Shown: positions 7,692 through 16,472, counted from the first letter of the stretch. The stretch: DNA of 36,120 bases from Streptomyces griseus subsp. griseus (GCF_000720255.1 NZ_JOJE01000062.1:1-36120); one strand, 5' to 3'. Made by a program: numbers and translations. The notes: generated by a model not told the origin, from the sequence alone.

Positions 7692-8717
7692 ATGGGACGA
7701 ATCGCGAAGTCTGAACACCGAGAAGGCCGACCATCGGCGCAGGTCGAGCAGGAACAGCGGGCGAAAGGGCGGGAGCCGGACCAGCCGACCCAGTTGCCCA
7801 AGCAGTCCTGGGTGGCGGTGCTGAAGGGGACGGTCAAGGAGTTCGAGGACGACGAGCTCACCGACCGCGCCGCGGCGCTGACGTACTACGGGGTCTTGTC
7901 GATGTTTCCGGCGCTGCTCGTGCTGGTCTCGCTGCTGGGGATCGCGGGCAAGTCGGCCACGGACCAGGTCCTGGACAACATCAGGACGCTGGCGCCCGGG
8001 TCGGCCCGCGACATCATCAGCGACGCGGTTCAGCAGCTGCAGGGCCGGGGCGGCATCGGCTCGGTCATGGCCGTCCTGGGCCTGGTCCTGGCGGTGTGGT
8101 CGGCGTCCGGCTACGTCGCCGCCTTCATCCGCTCGGCCAACGCCGTGTACGACATCCCGGAGGGCCGCCCGGTCTGGAAGGTGCTGCCGGTCCGCCTGGG
8201 CGTGACGGTGTCGCTGCTCGTGCTGGCGGTGGTGAGCGCCCTGATCGTGGTGTTCACCGGCGACATCGCGCGCGAGGCCGGTGCGACGCTGGGGATCGGG
8301 GACACGGCGCTGACGGTGTGGGCGTTCGTGAAGTGGCCGGTGCTGGTCGTTCTCGTCACTGTCATGATCGCGCTGCTGTACTGGGCGGCGCCCAACGTGA
8401 AGGGGCGCGGCTTCAAGTGGATCACCCCGGGCAGTGTGCTGGCCCTGGTGATCTGGCTGATCGCCTCTGCCGGGTTCGCCTTCTACGTGGCTAACTTCGC
8501 CTCCTACAACAAGACGTACGGCACCCTCGCCGGGGTGATCGTCTTCCTGGTGTGGCTGTGGATCAGCAATATCGCGATCCTGCTGGGTCTGGAATTCGAC
8601 GCGGAGCTCTCGCGTCAGCGCGCCGTCCTCGGGGGCATGCCGGCCGATGAGGAGCCGTACGTTCCGCCGCGGGACACCCGGGCGTGGACCGAGGACGATC
8701 AGCGCCGGATGGAGTGA
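7692..8717 (+). CDS. YihY/virulence factor BrkB family membrane protein
   Basis: A 341-aa inner-membrane protein of the YihY/BrkB family (PF03631, UPF0761). A polar N-terminus of about 45 residues is followed by the family signature DRAAALTYYGVLSMFPALLVLVSLLG. Five more membrane helices follow, with the conserved YWAAPNVKGRGFKWITPGS and SYNKTYGTLAGVIVFLVWLWISN segments, and then a charged C-terminal tail. Despite its old name the family is not ribonuclease BN; its function is not settled. ATG at 7692 has no obvious ribosome site, and a TTACCC element lies close upstream, so a short or absent leader is possible. It appears to be a monocistronic gene. Confidence 0.9.
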   Translation: MGRIAKSEHREGRPSAQVEQEQRAKGREPDQPTQLPKQSWVAVLKGTVKEFEDDELTDRAAALTYYGVLSMFPALLVLVSLLGIAGKSATDQVLDNIRTLAPGSARDIISDAVQQLQGRGGIGSVMAVLGLVLAVWSASGYVAAFIRSANAVYDIPEGRPVWKVLPVRLGVTVSLLVLAVVSALIVVFTGDIAREAGATLGIGDTALTVWAFVKWPVLVVLVTVMIALLYWAAPNVKGRGFKWITPGSVLALVIWLIASAGFAFYVANFASYNKTYGTLAGVIVFLVWLWISNIAILLGLEFDAELSRQRAVLGGMPADEEPYVPPRDTRAWTEDDQRRME

Positions 8718-8755
8718 CCGGGGGCGTACCGACGGGGTGCGGTGCCGGTGGTGCG

Positions 8756-8851
8756 GTGCGCGGGTGGTGTCGTGCGCGGGTGGTGTCGTGCGCGGGTGGT
8801 GTCGTGCGCGGGTGGTGTCGTGCGCGGGTGGTGTCGTGCGCGGGTGGTGTC
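8756..8851 (+). repeat. Six perfect copies of a 16-bp tandem repeat
   Basis: The unit GTGCGCGGGTGGTGTC occurs six times head to tail without a mismatch, followed by a partial GTGCGC. It fills most of the gap between the YihY stop and the ribosome site of the next gene. The perfection suggests recent copy-number change by slippage. Confidence 0.95.
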
Positions 8852-8902
8852 GTGCGCCTCGAGCGGTCTCGTCGTGCACGTGATGATCAGGAGAAGTGAC
8901 CC

Positions 8903-9616
8903 ATGACCGGTACCCAGCCCACCGTCGTTCTCGTGCACGGGGCGTTCGCCGAATCCTCCGCCTGGAACTCCGTGACCGAGCGTCTCCAGGCGGCCGGGCA
9001 CCGGGTGATCGCGTTCGCCAACCCGCTGCGCGGCCTGTCCGGTGACGCGGAGGCACTGCGGAGCCTGCTCACGTCGATCGAGGAGCCGGTCGTACTCGTC
9101 GGCCATTCCTACGGTGGGGCGGTCGCCTCGAACGCGGCACGTGGCGTGCCCGGGGTGCGGGCGTTGGTGTTCGTCGCCGCGTTCGCCCCGGAGTCCGGTG
9201 AGAGCATCGGTGAGCTGACCGGCAAGTTCCCCGGCAGCACCCTGCCCGACGTCCTGCACGTCGTGCCGCTGGCGGACGGCACCAATGACTTCTACATCCG
9301 CCAGGACGCCTTCCACCAGCAGTTCGCCGCCGACCTGCCGGCCGAGGAGGCCACGCTGAACGCCGCGGCCCAGCGCCCGCTGCGCGACACGGCGCTCAAC
9401 GAGGCCTCCGGTGAGCCCGCGTGGAAGACCGTCCCGTCCTGGTTCGTCTTCCCCGAGCTGGACCGCAACATCCCGCTGGAGGCGCACCGCTTCATGGCCG
9501 AGCGCGCGGGCGCCAAGGAAGCCACGCTCGTGCCGAACGCCTCCCACGCGCTGCCGGCCTCCAGCCCCGAGGCCGTCACCGCCACGATCCTCAACGCGGC
9601 CGCCGGCGTCGCCTGA
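8903..9616 (+). CDS. Alpha/beta hydrolase
   Basis: A 237-aa alpha/beta hydrolase of the small esterase/salicylate-esterase-like group. The oxyanion region is VVLVHGAFAESSAW, the nucleophile elbow is GHSYGG (Ser at about residue 71), and the catalytic His is in NASHALPAS near the C-terminus. The acid is probably the Asp in FPELDRNIP. There is no signal peptide, so it is cytosolic. ATG at 8903 follows AGGAGAAG by about 6 nt. The substrate is unknown. A compound hairpin terminates the gene, so it is probably transcribed alone. Confidence 0.88.
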   Translation: MTGTQPTVVLVHGAFAESSAWNSVTERLQAAGHRVIAFANPLRGLSGDAEALRSLLTSIEEPVVLVGHSYGGAVASNAARGVPGVRALVFVAAFAPESGESIGELTGKFPGSTLPDVLHVVPLADGTNDFYIRQDAFHQQFAADLPAEEATLNAAAQRPLRDTALNEASGEPAWKTVPSWFVFPELDRNIPLEAHRFMAERAGAKEATLVPNASHALPASSPEAVTATILNAAAGVA

Positions 9617-9620
9617 GCCC

Positions 9621-9674
9621 GACCGCGAGGCATCGGGGCGCGCCTGTCCGGGCGCGCCCCGAGTCGTCGCGGTC
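9621..9674. terminator. Compound hairpin terminator
   Basis: An inner perfect 12-bp stem (9633-9644 with 9651-9662, 6-nt loop) is nested in an outer perfect 8-bp repeat (GACCGCGA 9621-9628, TCGCGGTC 9667-9674). It begins 4 nt after the hydrolase stop. Confidence 0.8.
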
Positions 9675-9817
9675 GGTGTCGTCCGTCCCCGGGTCGAACC
9701 ACGTCGGCCTCGCGCCCGCTCCTCACCACCGCACCAGGACTTCGCGGTCCGTCCGCACCGGCCGGTCCCGGGGCCGCGCGCGTCCCCGGCCGGAGCGGCA
9801 CGAGGTATAACCGGACC

Positions 9818-10180
9818 ATGATCTATCACCTCGTTCCGCACGCCGAATGGCATGCCGTCCCCGGCCGGCCGTACGCCCCCGCCTCCCTGGCGGAGGACGG
9901 CTTCGTGCACTGCTCCCCCGACGAGGAGACGACGCTGGCCGTCGCCAACGCCTTCTACACGGATGCGCCGAGGCCGTTGCTGGCCCTGGTTCTCGACGAG
10001 GACCGGCTCACCACCCGCGTGGAGTGGGAGGCCGCGGCCCCCGCCCCGCCGCCCGGGGTCGCCGGGGACGTCTCGTTCCCCCATGTGTTCGGGCCCCTCG
10101 ACCGCGACGCCGTCGTACGGGTCCTGGAGGTCCGGTGGGACGAGGCGGGACGGGCCGCGGGGTTGGACGAGGTGAGGTGA
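9818..10180 (+). CDS. DUF952-domain protein
   Basis: A 120-aa protein matching the DUF952 family (PF06108). It opens with IYHLVPHAEW, carries the family's GFVHCSPDEE segment at about residues 30-40, and ends with FPHVFGPLDRDAVVRV. The fold is related to ADP-ribose-binding or glutathione-transferase-like proteins, but no activity is established. ATG at 9818 has no ribosome site. A TATAAC element (9806-9811) sits only 6 nt before it, so a leaderless transcript is likely. The MarR gene starts about 65 nt further on. Confidence 0.85.
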   Translation: MIYHLVPHAEWHAVPGRPYAPASLAEDGFVHCSPDEETTLAVANAFYTDAPRPLLALVLDEDRLTTRVEWEAAAPAPPPGVAGDVSFPHVFGPLDRDAVVRVLEVRWDEAGRAAGLDEVR

Positions 10181-10244
10181 CGACACCCCGCCCGAGCCGC
10201 CGGATCTACAATTTGGTGCCGAACGATCAAAGGAGCGTGTGCTT

Positions 10245-10817
10245 GTGCCCGGTCATCGGTCCATCACCGAGGCGGAGAAGCTGGCGGCGGCGAAGCTCGG
10301 CGGCATTCCCGTCCGACGCGAGCAGATGGCCGTCGTGGCCAACATCTACCGGGCCGCCTCGGCGGTCCGGCAGCACCTCGAGAACTCGGTGCTGCGCGGT
10401 GCCGATCTGACCTGGACGGCGTTCGTCGTGCTGTGGGTCGTCTGGGTCTGGGGCGAGTCGGAGACCCGGCACGTGGCGGAGGAGGCCGGGATCTCCAAGG
10501 GGACGCTCACCGGCGTGTCGCGCACGCTGGAGGGGCGGGGGCTCGTCCGCCGGACCGGGCATCCCACCGACGGCCGGCTGGTCCTGCTGAGCCTCACCGA
10601 GGAGGGGGAGGCGCTGATGCGGCGGGTGTTCCCCGCCTTCAACGATGAGGAGGCGTTCGTCGCCGGACGGCTCAGCGACGAGGAGTGCCGGTCCGTCGCC
10701 GAGGGCCTGCGGCAGGTCGTACGGCAGGTGGAGGAGCACGGCGAGGAGCGTCGCCTCACCCTGCTCGACGGCGCCGACCCGGCTCCCCGACGCAGCGGGC
10801 GCCGTCCGAAGGCCTGA
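10245..10817 (+). CDS. MarR-family transcriptional regulator
   Basis: A 190-aa winged-helix regulator. The DNA-binding core is at about residues 45-110: LTWTAFVVLWVVWVW, then VAEEAGISKGTLTGVSRTLEGRGLVRR for the recognition helix, and the wing TGHPTDGRLVLLSLTEEG. A basic tail (APRRSGRRPKA) is unusual but not disruptive. GTG at 10245 was chosen because AAAGGAG ends 9 nt upstream; GTG at 10239 would leave only 3 nt. A TACAAT -10 candidate (10207-10212) precedes it. The target is unknown; the neighbouring DUF952 and coiled-coil genes give no clear clue. Confidence 0.87.
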   Translation: MPGHRSITEAEKLAAAKLGGIPVRREQMAVVANIYRAASAVRQHLENSVLRGADLTWTAFVVLWVVWVWGESETRHVAEEAGISKGTLTGVSRTLEGRGLVRRTGHPTDGRLVLLSLTEEGEALMRRVFPAFNDEEAFVAGRLSDEECRSVAEGLRQVVRQVEEHGEERRLTLLDGADPAPRRSGRRPKA

Positions 10818-10838
10818 CCCGACCCCGGCCGGGCCGGA

Positions 10839-11099
10839 TCAGCAGTTCTCGCTGATCACGTCCTCGAGGGTCTGAAGGGACAACTCGTCCTGTTCGAGTT
10901 TGACCCGCAGGCTGTCCCGTCGTTGCTTGAGGGCCGCGATCGCCTGCTGGTCCGGGTCGGGCTGTCCGCCGAGTTCGGCGATCTCCTGGTCGAGGTGGCT
11001 GATCTGCTTTCCGAGGCTTCGGATCTCGGTGCGGGCGGACTTCGCCTCGCGGCGCATCATGGCGCAGGGAGTCTCATGGGTCACGGGCTGGGCTGCCAT
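10839..11099 (-). CDS. Small coiled-coil protein, function unknown
   Basis: An 86-aa protein not assigned to a family. From about residue 15 to 80 it is almost entirely charged helix with heptad spacing (EIRSLGKQISHLDQEIAELG, then QQAIAALKQRRDSLRVKLEQDELSLQTLEDVI), so an antiparallel hairpin or dimeric coiled coil is likely. It has one Cys near the N-terminus (ETPCAMM) and one at the last residue (ENC). ATG at 11099 has GAGGAG 7 nt upstream; the longer reading to 11165 lacks support. It converges with the MarR gene. Confidence 0.68.
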   Translation of the reverse strand: MAAQPVTHETPCAMMRREAKSARTEIRSLGKQISHLDQEIAELGGQPDPDQQAIAALKQRRDSLRVKLEQDELSLQTLEDVISENC

Positions 11100-11211
11100 C
11101 TCGGTGCTCCTCGCGTATCCGGCGTTCGATGAGCTCAGGATGGGGCCCGGGCCGGTGCGCATCACCTGCTGGCTGCCCGCGTTGCTCCGTCCGGGGGGAA
11201 TGACAACGCTC

Positions 11212-12447
11212 TCAGCGGGAGTCCGGGGCGAGCTCGCGGCGTCTTCGTTCCAGGTAGCCGCGCTCGGCCGGGCTCTCGACGAGGGTGAGTGCGGTGTCGT
11301 AGGCCCGTACCGCCTCCGTGTCGCGGCCCAGGCGGCGCAGCAGGTCGGCGCGGACCGCGTGGAGGACGTGGTAGTCGGCGAGGTCGAGACCGTCCAGCGC
11401 GGCGAGGGCCGGGGCCGGGCCCTCGGTCTCGGCGAGCGCCACGGCGCGGTTGAGGGCGACGACGGGGCTCGGCGCGAGGGCCATGAGCTGGTCGTAGAGA
11501 CGCAGGATCTGGCCCCAGTCCGTGGTGTCCGCGGTCGGCGCGTCGCTGTGCACGGCGTGGATCGCTGCCTGGATCTGGTAGGGGCCGGGCTGGTTGCGGC
11601 GCAGGCAGCGGCGGACCAGCGACTGGCCCTCGGCGATCAGATCGGCGTCCCACCGGGTGCGGTCCTGTTCACCCAGCGCGACGAGTGCGCCGTCGGCGCC
11701 GACGCGGGCGGGCCGGCGCGACTCGACGAGCAGCGTCAGCGCCAGCAGCCCGGTCGCCTCGGGTTCGTCCGGCATCAGCTCGGTGAGGAGCCGGCCCAGT
11801 CGTACAGCTTCGGCGCACAGTTCGGGGTCGCCCGTGTAGCCCTCGTTGAAGATCAGGTAGACGACCGCCAGGACGCCCCGCAGCCGGTCGGGCAGATCGG
11901 CGTCGCGGGGCACCCGATAGGGGATCCGGGCGTCCCGGATCTTCGCCTTGGCGCGGACCAGACGCTGGGCCATCGTCGGTTCGGGCACCAGGAAGGCCCG
12001 GGCGATCCGGGCGGTGGTGAGTCCGCCGAGGAGGCGCAGGGTCAGGGCGACCTGGGCTTGGGCGGCGAGGGCCGGATGGCAGCAGGTGAAGATCAGTCGG
12101 AGCCGGTCGTCACGCACGGGACCCTCCTGTGCCGGTGCGTCGGGTGCGTACAGCAGGGCCGCCTCGGTGTGCCGGGCGCCCCGGGTGGCCTCCCGGCGCA
12201 TCCGGTCGATCGCGCGGTTGCGAGCGGTGGTGATGATCCACCCGGCCGGGCTGGGAGGGACCCCGGTCTCCGGCCACTTCCGGACGGCCGTCGTGAAGGC
12301 GTCCTGGACCGCTTCCTCGGCGAGATCGATGTCGCCGAGGAAGCGGACGAGAACGGCGACCGCGCGGCCGTACTCCGCGCGGAAGACGGTCTCGACGTCG
12401 AGGGGCGGTGGCTGTGCGCCGCCGGCTCCCCCGCCCTCGGTGTGCAT
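11212..12447 (-). CDS. ECF42-group RNA polymerase sigma factor with C-terminal extension
   Basis: A 411-aa sigma factor. Region 2 spans about residues 15-90 ([55 protein letters not shown]). Region 4 is at about 115-175 ([22 protein letters not shown]). A long helical extension of about 220 residues follows, beginning [20 protein letters not shown], the DUF6596/TPR-like part that defines the ECF42 group. No anti-sigma factor is adjacent, as expected, because in this group the extension controls activity. The start ATG overlaps the stop of the upstream DGPF gene by one base (TGATG), so they are coupled. It probably transcribes its own operon from the promoter at 12849-12875. Confidence 0.9.
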   Translation of the reverse strand: MHTEGGGAGGAQPPPLDVETVFRAEYGRAVAVLVRFLGDIDLAEEAVQDAFTTAVRKWPETGVPPSPAGWIITTARNRAIDRMRREATRGARHTEAALLYAPDAPAQEGPVRDDRLRLIFTCCHPALAAQAQVALTLRLLGGLTTARIARAFLVPEPTMAQRLVRAKAKIRDARIPYRVPRDADLPDRLRGVLAVVYLIFNEGYTGDPELCAEAVRLGRLLTELMPDEPEATGLLALTLLVESRRPARVGADGALVALGEQDRTRWDADLIAEGQSLVRRCLRRNQPGPYQIQAAIHAVHSDAPTADTTDWGQILRLYDQLMALAPSPVVALNRAVALAETEGPAPALAALDGLDLADYHVLHAVRADLLRRLGRDTEAVRAYDTALTLVESPAERGYLERRRRELAPDSR

Positions 12448-12800
12448 CAGACGGCCTCGCCCATGAAGGGGCGCACCTCGATGGGGAGGGTGGTGGCCCA
12501 GGCCGCCCGGCGGCCCCACCGCAGGGCCGCGTCCAGGTCGGGGGCCTTGATCAGGCAGATGCCACCCAGGTACTCCTTGCCCTCGGCGTACGGGCCGTCG
12601 GTGATCAGCACGTCGCCGCCGTCGGGCCGCAGCACGGTGGCCGTCTCCGGGCCGTGCAGTCCGCCGGCGAAGACCCAGGCGCCGGCCTCGCGCAGTTCCT
12701 GGTGGAAGGTCTGGAGATTGCGGTTGATCTCCGCGAGCGCCTCGGGCGCGGGACGCTCGCCCTCGCTGGGCTGCACCACGCTGAGCAGGTAGTACTTCAT
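12447..12800 (-). CDS. DGPF/YCII-related protein, partner of the ECF42 sigma
   Basis: A 117-aa ferredoxin-like alpha/beta protein of the YCII/DGPF family. The family motif appears as [19 protein letters not shown] (about residues 65-83). ATG at 12800 has AAGGAGA 6 nt upstream; the frame extends to 12842 without a better start. DGPF genes are the standard companions and targets of ECF42 sigma factors; the biochemical role is unknown. It is the first gene of the two-gene operon. Confidence 0.9.
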   Translation of the reverse strand: MKYYLLSVVQPSEGERPAPEALAEINRNLQTFHQELREAGAWVFAGGLHGPETATVLRPDGGDVLITDGPYAEGKEYLGGICLIKAPDLDAALRWGRRAAWATTLPIEVRPFMGEAV

Positions 12801-12848
12801 GACGGTCTCCTTGGCGTCGGTGGTTCGCTCGGCTTGTGTCACCTCCTA

Positions 12849-12875
12849 CACGAACAGCGGGCGGCCCGATCGACA
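12849..12875 (-). promoter_or_regulatory. Predicted ECF42-dependent promoter
   Basis: On the minus strand, TGTCGA (12875-12870) is followed by a 17-nt spacer and CGTG (12852-12849), about 49 nt upstream of the DGPF start. Described ECF42 targets have TGTCGA at -35 and a CGA/TC-type -10. The exact TGTCGA in the right place and orientation supports autoregulation; the -10 match is partial. Confidence 0.6.
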
Positions 12876-12906
12876 CCCTGGCCCGAGACGTCGAAGAATC
12901 GTCCCC

Positions 12907-13938
12907 ATGACCACAACATCGCACCCTCTCGTCGGCCGTGCGCGGCAGATCGCGGACGACCTCCTCGCCCCGCACGCGGAGCGCGTGGACCAGGAGGGCG
13001 TACCCGAGGAGCACATCCAGGAGATCAGGCGGTCCGGGCTGCTCGGCGTGGGCGCGCCGAAGGCGTACGGCGGTGCGGGGGCACCCGCCGCAGTGGGCCG
13101 GGAGACGGCGGAGATCCTGGCCGGGGCGTGCTGTTCGACGTGGTTCGTGCAGACCCAGCACCACACGCCGGTGGCGACGCTGGCGAAGAGCGGGACCGCC
13201 GTGCGCGAACGGCTCCTCGGCCCGCTGGCCCGCGGTGAACTGCTGTCCGGCGTGGCCTACGCCCACCTGCGCGGCTACCCGCGAACCCCGGTACGGGTCA
13301 CCCGCGAGCGCTCCGGGTGGCGGTTCGACGGCACGGTGCCCTGGTACACCGGATGGGGTCTGAACGACGTGATGCTGCTCGCCGGGGTCACCGACGCCGA
13401 TGAGGCCCTGTTCGCGTTCACGGAGGCGCGGGAGCAGCCGGGTCTGCGGGCGTCGGCGCCGATGCGGCTCGTGGCTCTCACCGCCGCGCGGACGGTGTCG
13501 CTGGAGCTGGACGGCCTGTGGCTGCCCGAGGAGTCCGTGGTCCTGCGCCGGCCGTACGGGGAGTGGGCCGCGACCGACCGGCTGAAGACCCTCAACGCCT
13601 CCCCCGCGGCGTTCGGCGTCACGGAGACGGCCCTCGGCCTCCTGGACGACGACACGGCGGCCCCGTTGCGCTCCCGTCTGGAGGAGATCCGCGGCAGGGC
13701 CTATGCCCTCGCCGACCACTCGGTTCCCCACGAGCACGAGGAGGAGCGGCTGGCCCTGCGCACTCAGTCGTTCGAACTGCTCCGCGCGGCCACCACGGCG
13801 GCCGTGGTGACGGGCGGCGGCCGCACCATGGCCCTGAGCAGCAAGGCCCAACGCCTGGCCCGTGAGGCCCTGTTCCTCCTGGTCCAGGGCCAGACCGCCG
13901 AATCACGCAGGGCTCATCTCAACGCCCTGATCGTCTAG
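12907..13938 (+). CDS. Acyl-CoA dehydrogenase-like flavoprotein
   Basis: A 343-aa protein with the acyl-CoA dehydrogenase/group D flavin monooxygenase fold. It has an N-terminal helical domain ([21 protein letters not shown], then [19 protein letters not shown]), a middle beta domain ([40 protein letters not shown]), and a shortened C-terminal helical domain. The usual catalytic Glu of true dehydrogenases cannot be placed with confidence, so it may be a monooxygenase or use a non-CoA substrate. ATG at 12907 begins the conserved N-terminus; the upstream open frame overlaps the divergent ECF42 promoter. It is divergent from the ECF42 operon and might share its control. Confidence 0.8.
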   Translation: MTTTSHPLVGRARQIADDLLAPHAERVDQEGVPEEHIQEIRRSGLLGVGAPKAYGGAGAPAAVGRETAEILAGACCSTWFVQTQHHTPVATLAKSGTAVRERLLGPLARGELLSGVAYAHLRGYPRTPVRVTRERSGWRFDGTVPWYTGWGLNDVMLLAGVTDADEALFAFTEAREQPGLRASAPMRLVALTAARTVSLELDGLWLPEESVVLRRPYGEWAATDRLKTLNASPAAFGVTETALGLLDDDTAAPLRSRLEEIRGRAYALADHSVPHEHEEERLALRTQSFELLRAATTAAVVTGGGRTMALSSKAQRLAREALFLLVQGQTAESRRAHLNALIV

Positions 13939-14077
13939 GGACGCGGCACTGTGCGGCTGCGTCGCGCGGGCACGATCGGGGCTTCCGGGTCGACTGCTCC
14001 TCGACACTGCCTGGCGCAGCCATGTGTGTGCCGGGTCGGCCAGGAGACCGGGCCGGTGAGGCGCTCACCGAGCAGTG

Positions 14078-14660
14078 GGCCCACCGCGCCCAGCCGTCGG
14101 CACACCGCTGGTCGCCACGCTGCTGAGGCGGCGCGGTACGCGCACGGCGCTGTGGCTCAGCGCGTCCCGACGGCCACGTCCCAGCGACCGCGCTGCGCTC
14201 CCGTCTCTTCCGCGGCTCGGTTCTGATCGCCCTCGCCCTTTCCACTTCGTATTTCACCCTGCTGTTCGCGATCCCGCAGCTGATCTCCGACCGCGCGGAC
14301 TGGGCCACCGGATCGGTGGCCGCGGGCCAGATGATCGCCATGATCGCCGGGTCCGCGCTCACCCTGGCCTTCGCGGCCGTCTCCGCCCGCCTGAGTCGGA
14401 CCGGGGTGGGAGCAGTCCTGCTCGGAGCAGGAGCAGCGGCCGCTGTCACGGCGGTCTTCGCCCACAGCCCTGTCGTCCTGTTCCTCGCAATCGGCCTCGC
14501 CGTCTTCAGCCCCACCAGTGACAACGCCACCCAGTCCATGACCGCCGCCTCCGCCGTGCCGGAAGGCCGGCGCCCGACCGGCATCGGTGTGTTCCTACTC
14601 GCCCACCTCATGGGCGGAGCCCTCGGCCCGGCCCTTGCCACACTGCTGGTCCTCGGCTGA
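14078..14660 (+). pseudogene. Decayed MFS transporter (C-terminal part)
   Basis: Only the C-terminal portion of a major facilitator superfamily exporter is recognisable. From about 14157 the frame reads PDGHVPATALRSRLFRGSVLIALALS and then about five membrane helices (ending LLAHLMGGALGPALATLLVLG). The sequence just upstream (TPLVATLLRRRGTRTALWL) continues sensibly only in another frame, which implies a frameshift near 14155. The N-terminal half is missing. The region from 13939 to 14077 holds nothing recognisable. ATG at 14316 is the first in-frame ATG and would encode only three helices. A remnant is more likely than a functional short gene. Confidence 0.7.
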
Positions 14661-14760
14661 CAACGGAGGAGGGGCCGCTGCGGGCCGCGGTGACAGGCCC
14701 GGGGATGATCATGACCATCCTATTCCGACGAGCAATTCCCAGAAAGGCAGATGAGTCCCC

Positions 14761-15147
14761 ATGCGCGTCATAGCGTTCGACCACCTGGTACTCAATGTGA
14801 CCGATGTCGACAGGGCGCTCGCGTTCTACACCGGCCCCCTGGGCCTGGCACCCGAGCGGGTCGAGGAATGGCGGGCCGGCAAGGTGCCCTTCCCGTCCGT
14901 ACGTATCGACGAGAGCACGGTCATCGACCTGTTCTCCCGCCCCCGGGGCGAGTCCAACGTCGACCACATCTGCCTGGTCGTGGACCCGCTCGACTGGGAG
15001 GAGGTCATCCGCTCCGGAACCTTCGACGTCATAGAGGGCCCCGTCCCGCGCTGGGGCGCCCGCGGCTCGGCCCAGTCCGTCTACGTGAGGGATCCCGACG
15101 GCAACACCGTCGAACTGCGCTGGTACCCGCAGGACGCCGAAGCCTGA
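14761..15147 (+). CDS. VOC-family (glyoxalase/bleomycin-resistance-like) protein
   Basis: A 128-aa vicinal-oxygen-chelate domain protein with two beta-alpha-beta-beta-beta repeats: FDHLVLNVTDVDRALAFYTGPLGL at the N-terminus, and NVDHICLVVD plus SVYVRDPDGNTVELRW in the second half. Metal-ligand candidates are His8, the His in VDHI and the Glu in TVELRW. Members include dioxygenases, glyoxalases and antibiotic-binding proteins; this one cannot be assigned. The neighbouring decayed MFS gene hints at a former resistance pair, which is only inference. ATG at 14761 follows AGAAAGG. Confidence 0.87.
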   Translation: MRVIAFDHLVLNVTDVDRALAFYTGPLGLAPERVEEWRAGKVPFPSVRIDESTVIDLFSRPRGESNVDHICLVVDPLDWEEVIRSGTFDVIEGPVPRWGARGSAQSVYVRDPDGNTVELRWYPQDAEA

Positions 15148-15187
15148 TCCCCGGCTGCCGGTGAGGTGGCCCTCCAGGTGCGGCACG

Positions 15188-15215
15188 GGGGTCCGTCAGC
15201 CTACTGACGGGCCCC
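15188..15215. terminator. Convergent terminator between the VOC gene and ssuD
   Basis: A 12-bp stem (15188-15199 with 15204-15215, one G-U pair) with loop CCTA is followed by TTT on the plus strand. It ends both the VOC gene and the minus-strand sulfur operon. Confidence 0.8.
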
Positions 15216-15279
15216 TTTGGTCCACCCCTGTCGGATCCGCTTCACCACGGCGGTCCCAGAGGGAAGACGGCCACCCCGC

Positions 15280-16419
15280 TCACCCGGCGAAGGGCACCTG
15301 CACCGACGGCGCCTGCTGGGCGACCGGGTGCGTCCACACCCCGTCCCGGGCCAGCCGTGGCAGCACCCCCTCGCCGAACCAGTAGGCCTCCTCCAGATGC
15401 GGATAGCCGGACAGCACGAACTCCTCGATACCCAGCGCGGCGTACTCCTTGATGCGGTCGGCCACCTCCTCGTGACTCCCGACGAGCGCCGTCCCCGCTC
15501 CCCCGCGCACCAGCCCGATGCCCGCCCACAGGTTGGGATGGATCTCGAGGCGGTCCCGGTTGCCGCCGTGCAGCGCGAGCATCCGCTGCTGGCCCTCGGA
15601 CTCGCTGCGGGCGAGCCCGGCCTGTACGGACCGCACGGTCTCCGTGTCGAATCCCGCCAGCAGCCGGTCGGCCTCCGCCCACGCCTGCTCGGACGTGTCG
15701 CGGGTGATGACGTGCAGCCGGATGCCGAAGCGCACGGTGCGCCCCTCGCGCGCGGCCAGTCCACGGATCCACGCGATCTTCTCCGCGACCTGTGCGGGCG
15801 GCTCGCCCCAGGTGAGGTAGACGTCGACGTGCCGAGCGGCGATCTCACCGGCGATGGGTGAGGATCCGCCGAAGTAGACCTCGGGCACCGGGTCGGGGAC
15901 CCGGGCCAGCCTGGCCTCCTCGACCTGGAGGTGCTCGCCCTTCAGGTCGACGGTCTTGCCCTCCCACAAGCCCCTGACGATTTCGAGGAATTCGCCGGTA
16001 CGGCGGTACCGGTCGTCCTTGTCGAGGAAGTCGCCGTAGGCCCGCTGCTCGTGGCTCTCGCCGCCGGTGACGACGTTGAGGAGCAGCCGTCCGCCGGTCT
16101 GCCGCTGGAAGGTGGACGCCATCTGCGCGGCGAGTGTCGGCGAGACGAAGCCGGGCCGGAAGGCGACGAGGAACTTGAGGCGCTCGCTCGCCTGGCTGAC
16201 CATCGCCGTGGTCAGCCACGCGTCCTCGCACCAGGCCCCGGTGGGGGTGAGCGCACCCACGAAGCCCAGATCCTCCGCGGCTCGGGCGATCTGACTGAGG
16301 TAGGCGACCGTCGGCGGCCGGTCCCGTCCGGAGGAAGTCGCCGGTGTGCCGTGGCCGCCGCCGACGACATGGCGGCTGTCGCCGTTGGTGGGGAGGAACC
16401 AGTGGAAGGTGAGGGACAC
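15280..16419 (-). CDS. ssuD: FMNH2-dependent alkanesulfonate monooxygenase
   Basis: A 379-aa bacterial-luciferase-like (LLM class) TIM-barrel enzyme. It splits the C-S bond of alkanesulfonates with O2 and reduced FMN, giving an aldehyde and sulfite. It follows E. coli SsuD closely by eye: FHWFLPTNGDSRHV at the start, PTGAWCEDAWL, LKFLVAFRPGFVSPTLAAQ, YFGGSSPIAGEIAARHVDVYLTWGEPP, GIRLHVITRDT, and the C-terminal VLSGYPHLEEAYWFGEG. The active-site Cys in CEDAW and the insertion Arg in the HGGNRDRLEIHPNLWAG loop are present. GTG at 16419 has GGAGA 7 nt upstream. It is the last gene of the sulfur operon, 53 nt after sfnB. No ssuABC transporter is in the window. Confidence 0.93.
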   Translation of the reverse strand: MSLTFHWFLPTNGDSRHVVGGGHGTPATSSGRDRPPTVAYLSQIARAAEDLGFVGALTPTGAWCEDAWLTTAMVSQASERLKFLVAFRPGFVSPTLAAQMASTFQRQTGGRLLLNVVTGGESHEQRAYGDFLDKDDRYRRTGEFLEIVRGLWEGKTVDLKGEHLQVEEARLARVPDPVPEVYFGGSSPIAGEIAARHVDVYLTWGEPPAQVAEKIAWIRGLAAREGRTVRFGIRLHVITRDTSEQAWAEADRLLAGFDTETVRSVQAGLARSESEGQQRMLALHGGNRDRLEIHPNLWAGIGLVRGGAGTALVGSHEEVADRIKEYAALGIEEFVLSGYPHLEEAYWFGEGVLPRLARDGVWTHPVAQQAPSVQVPFAG

Positions 16420-16472
16420 GTGGGGTCTCCGATCAGGAAGGTCCGCGGTAACTGGTCACGGGGGTGTGCCCT

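Noticed and set aside
8756..8851. CRISPR-like array
   Set aside because: The units are directly adjacent with no spacers and no cas genes lie nearby; it is a simple tandem repeat.
6723..9056. Long minus-strand ORF of 777 codons opposite the permease and YihY genes
   Set aside because: Its protein is low-complexity Arg/Gly/His/Pro text produced by high GC, with no motif; the plus-strand genes in the same place have clear families.
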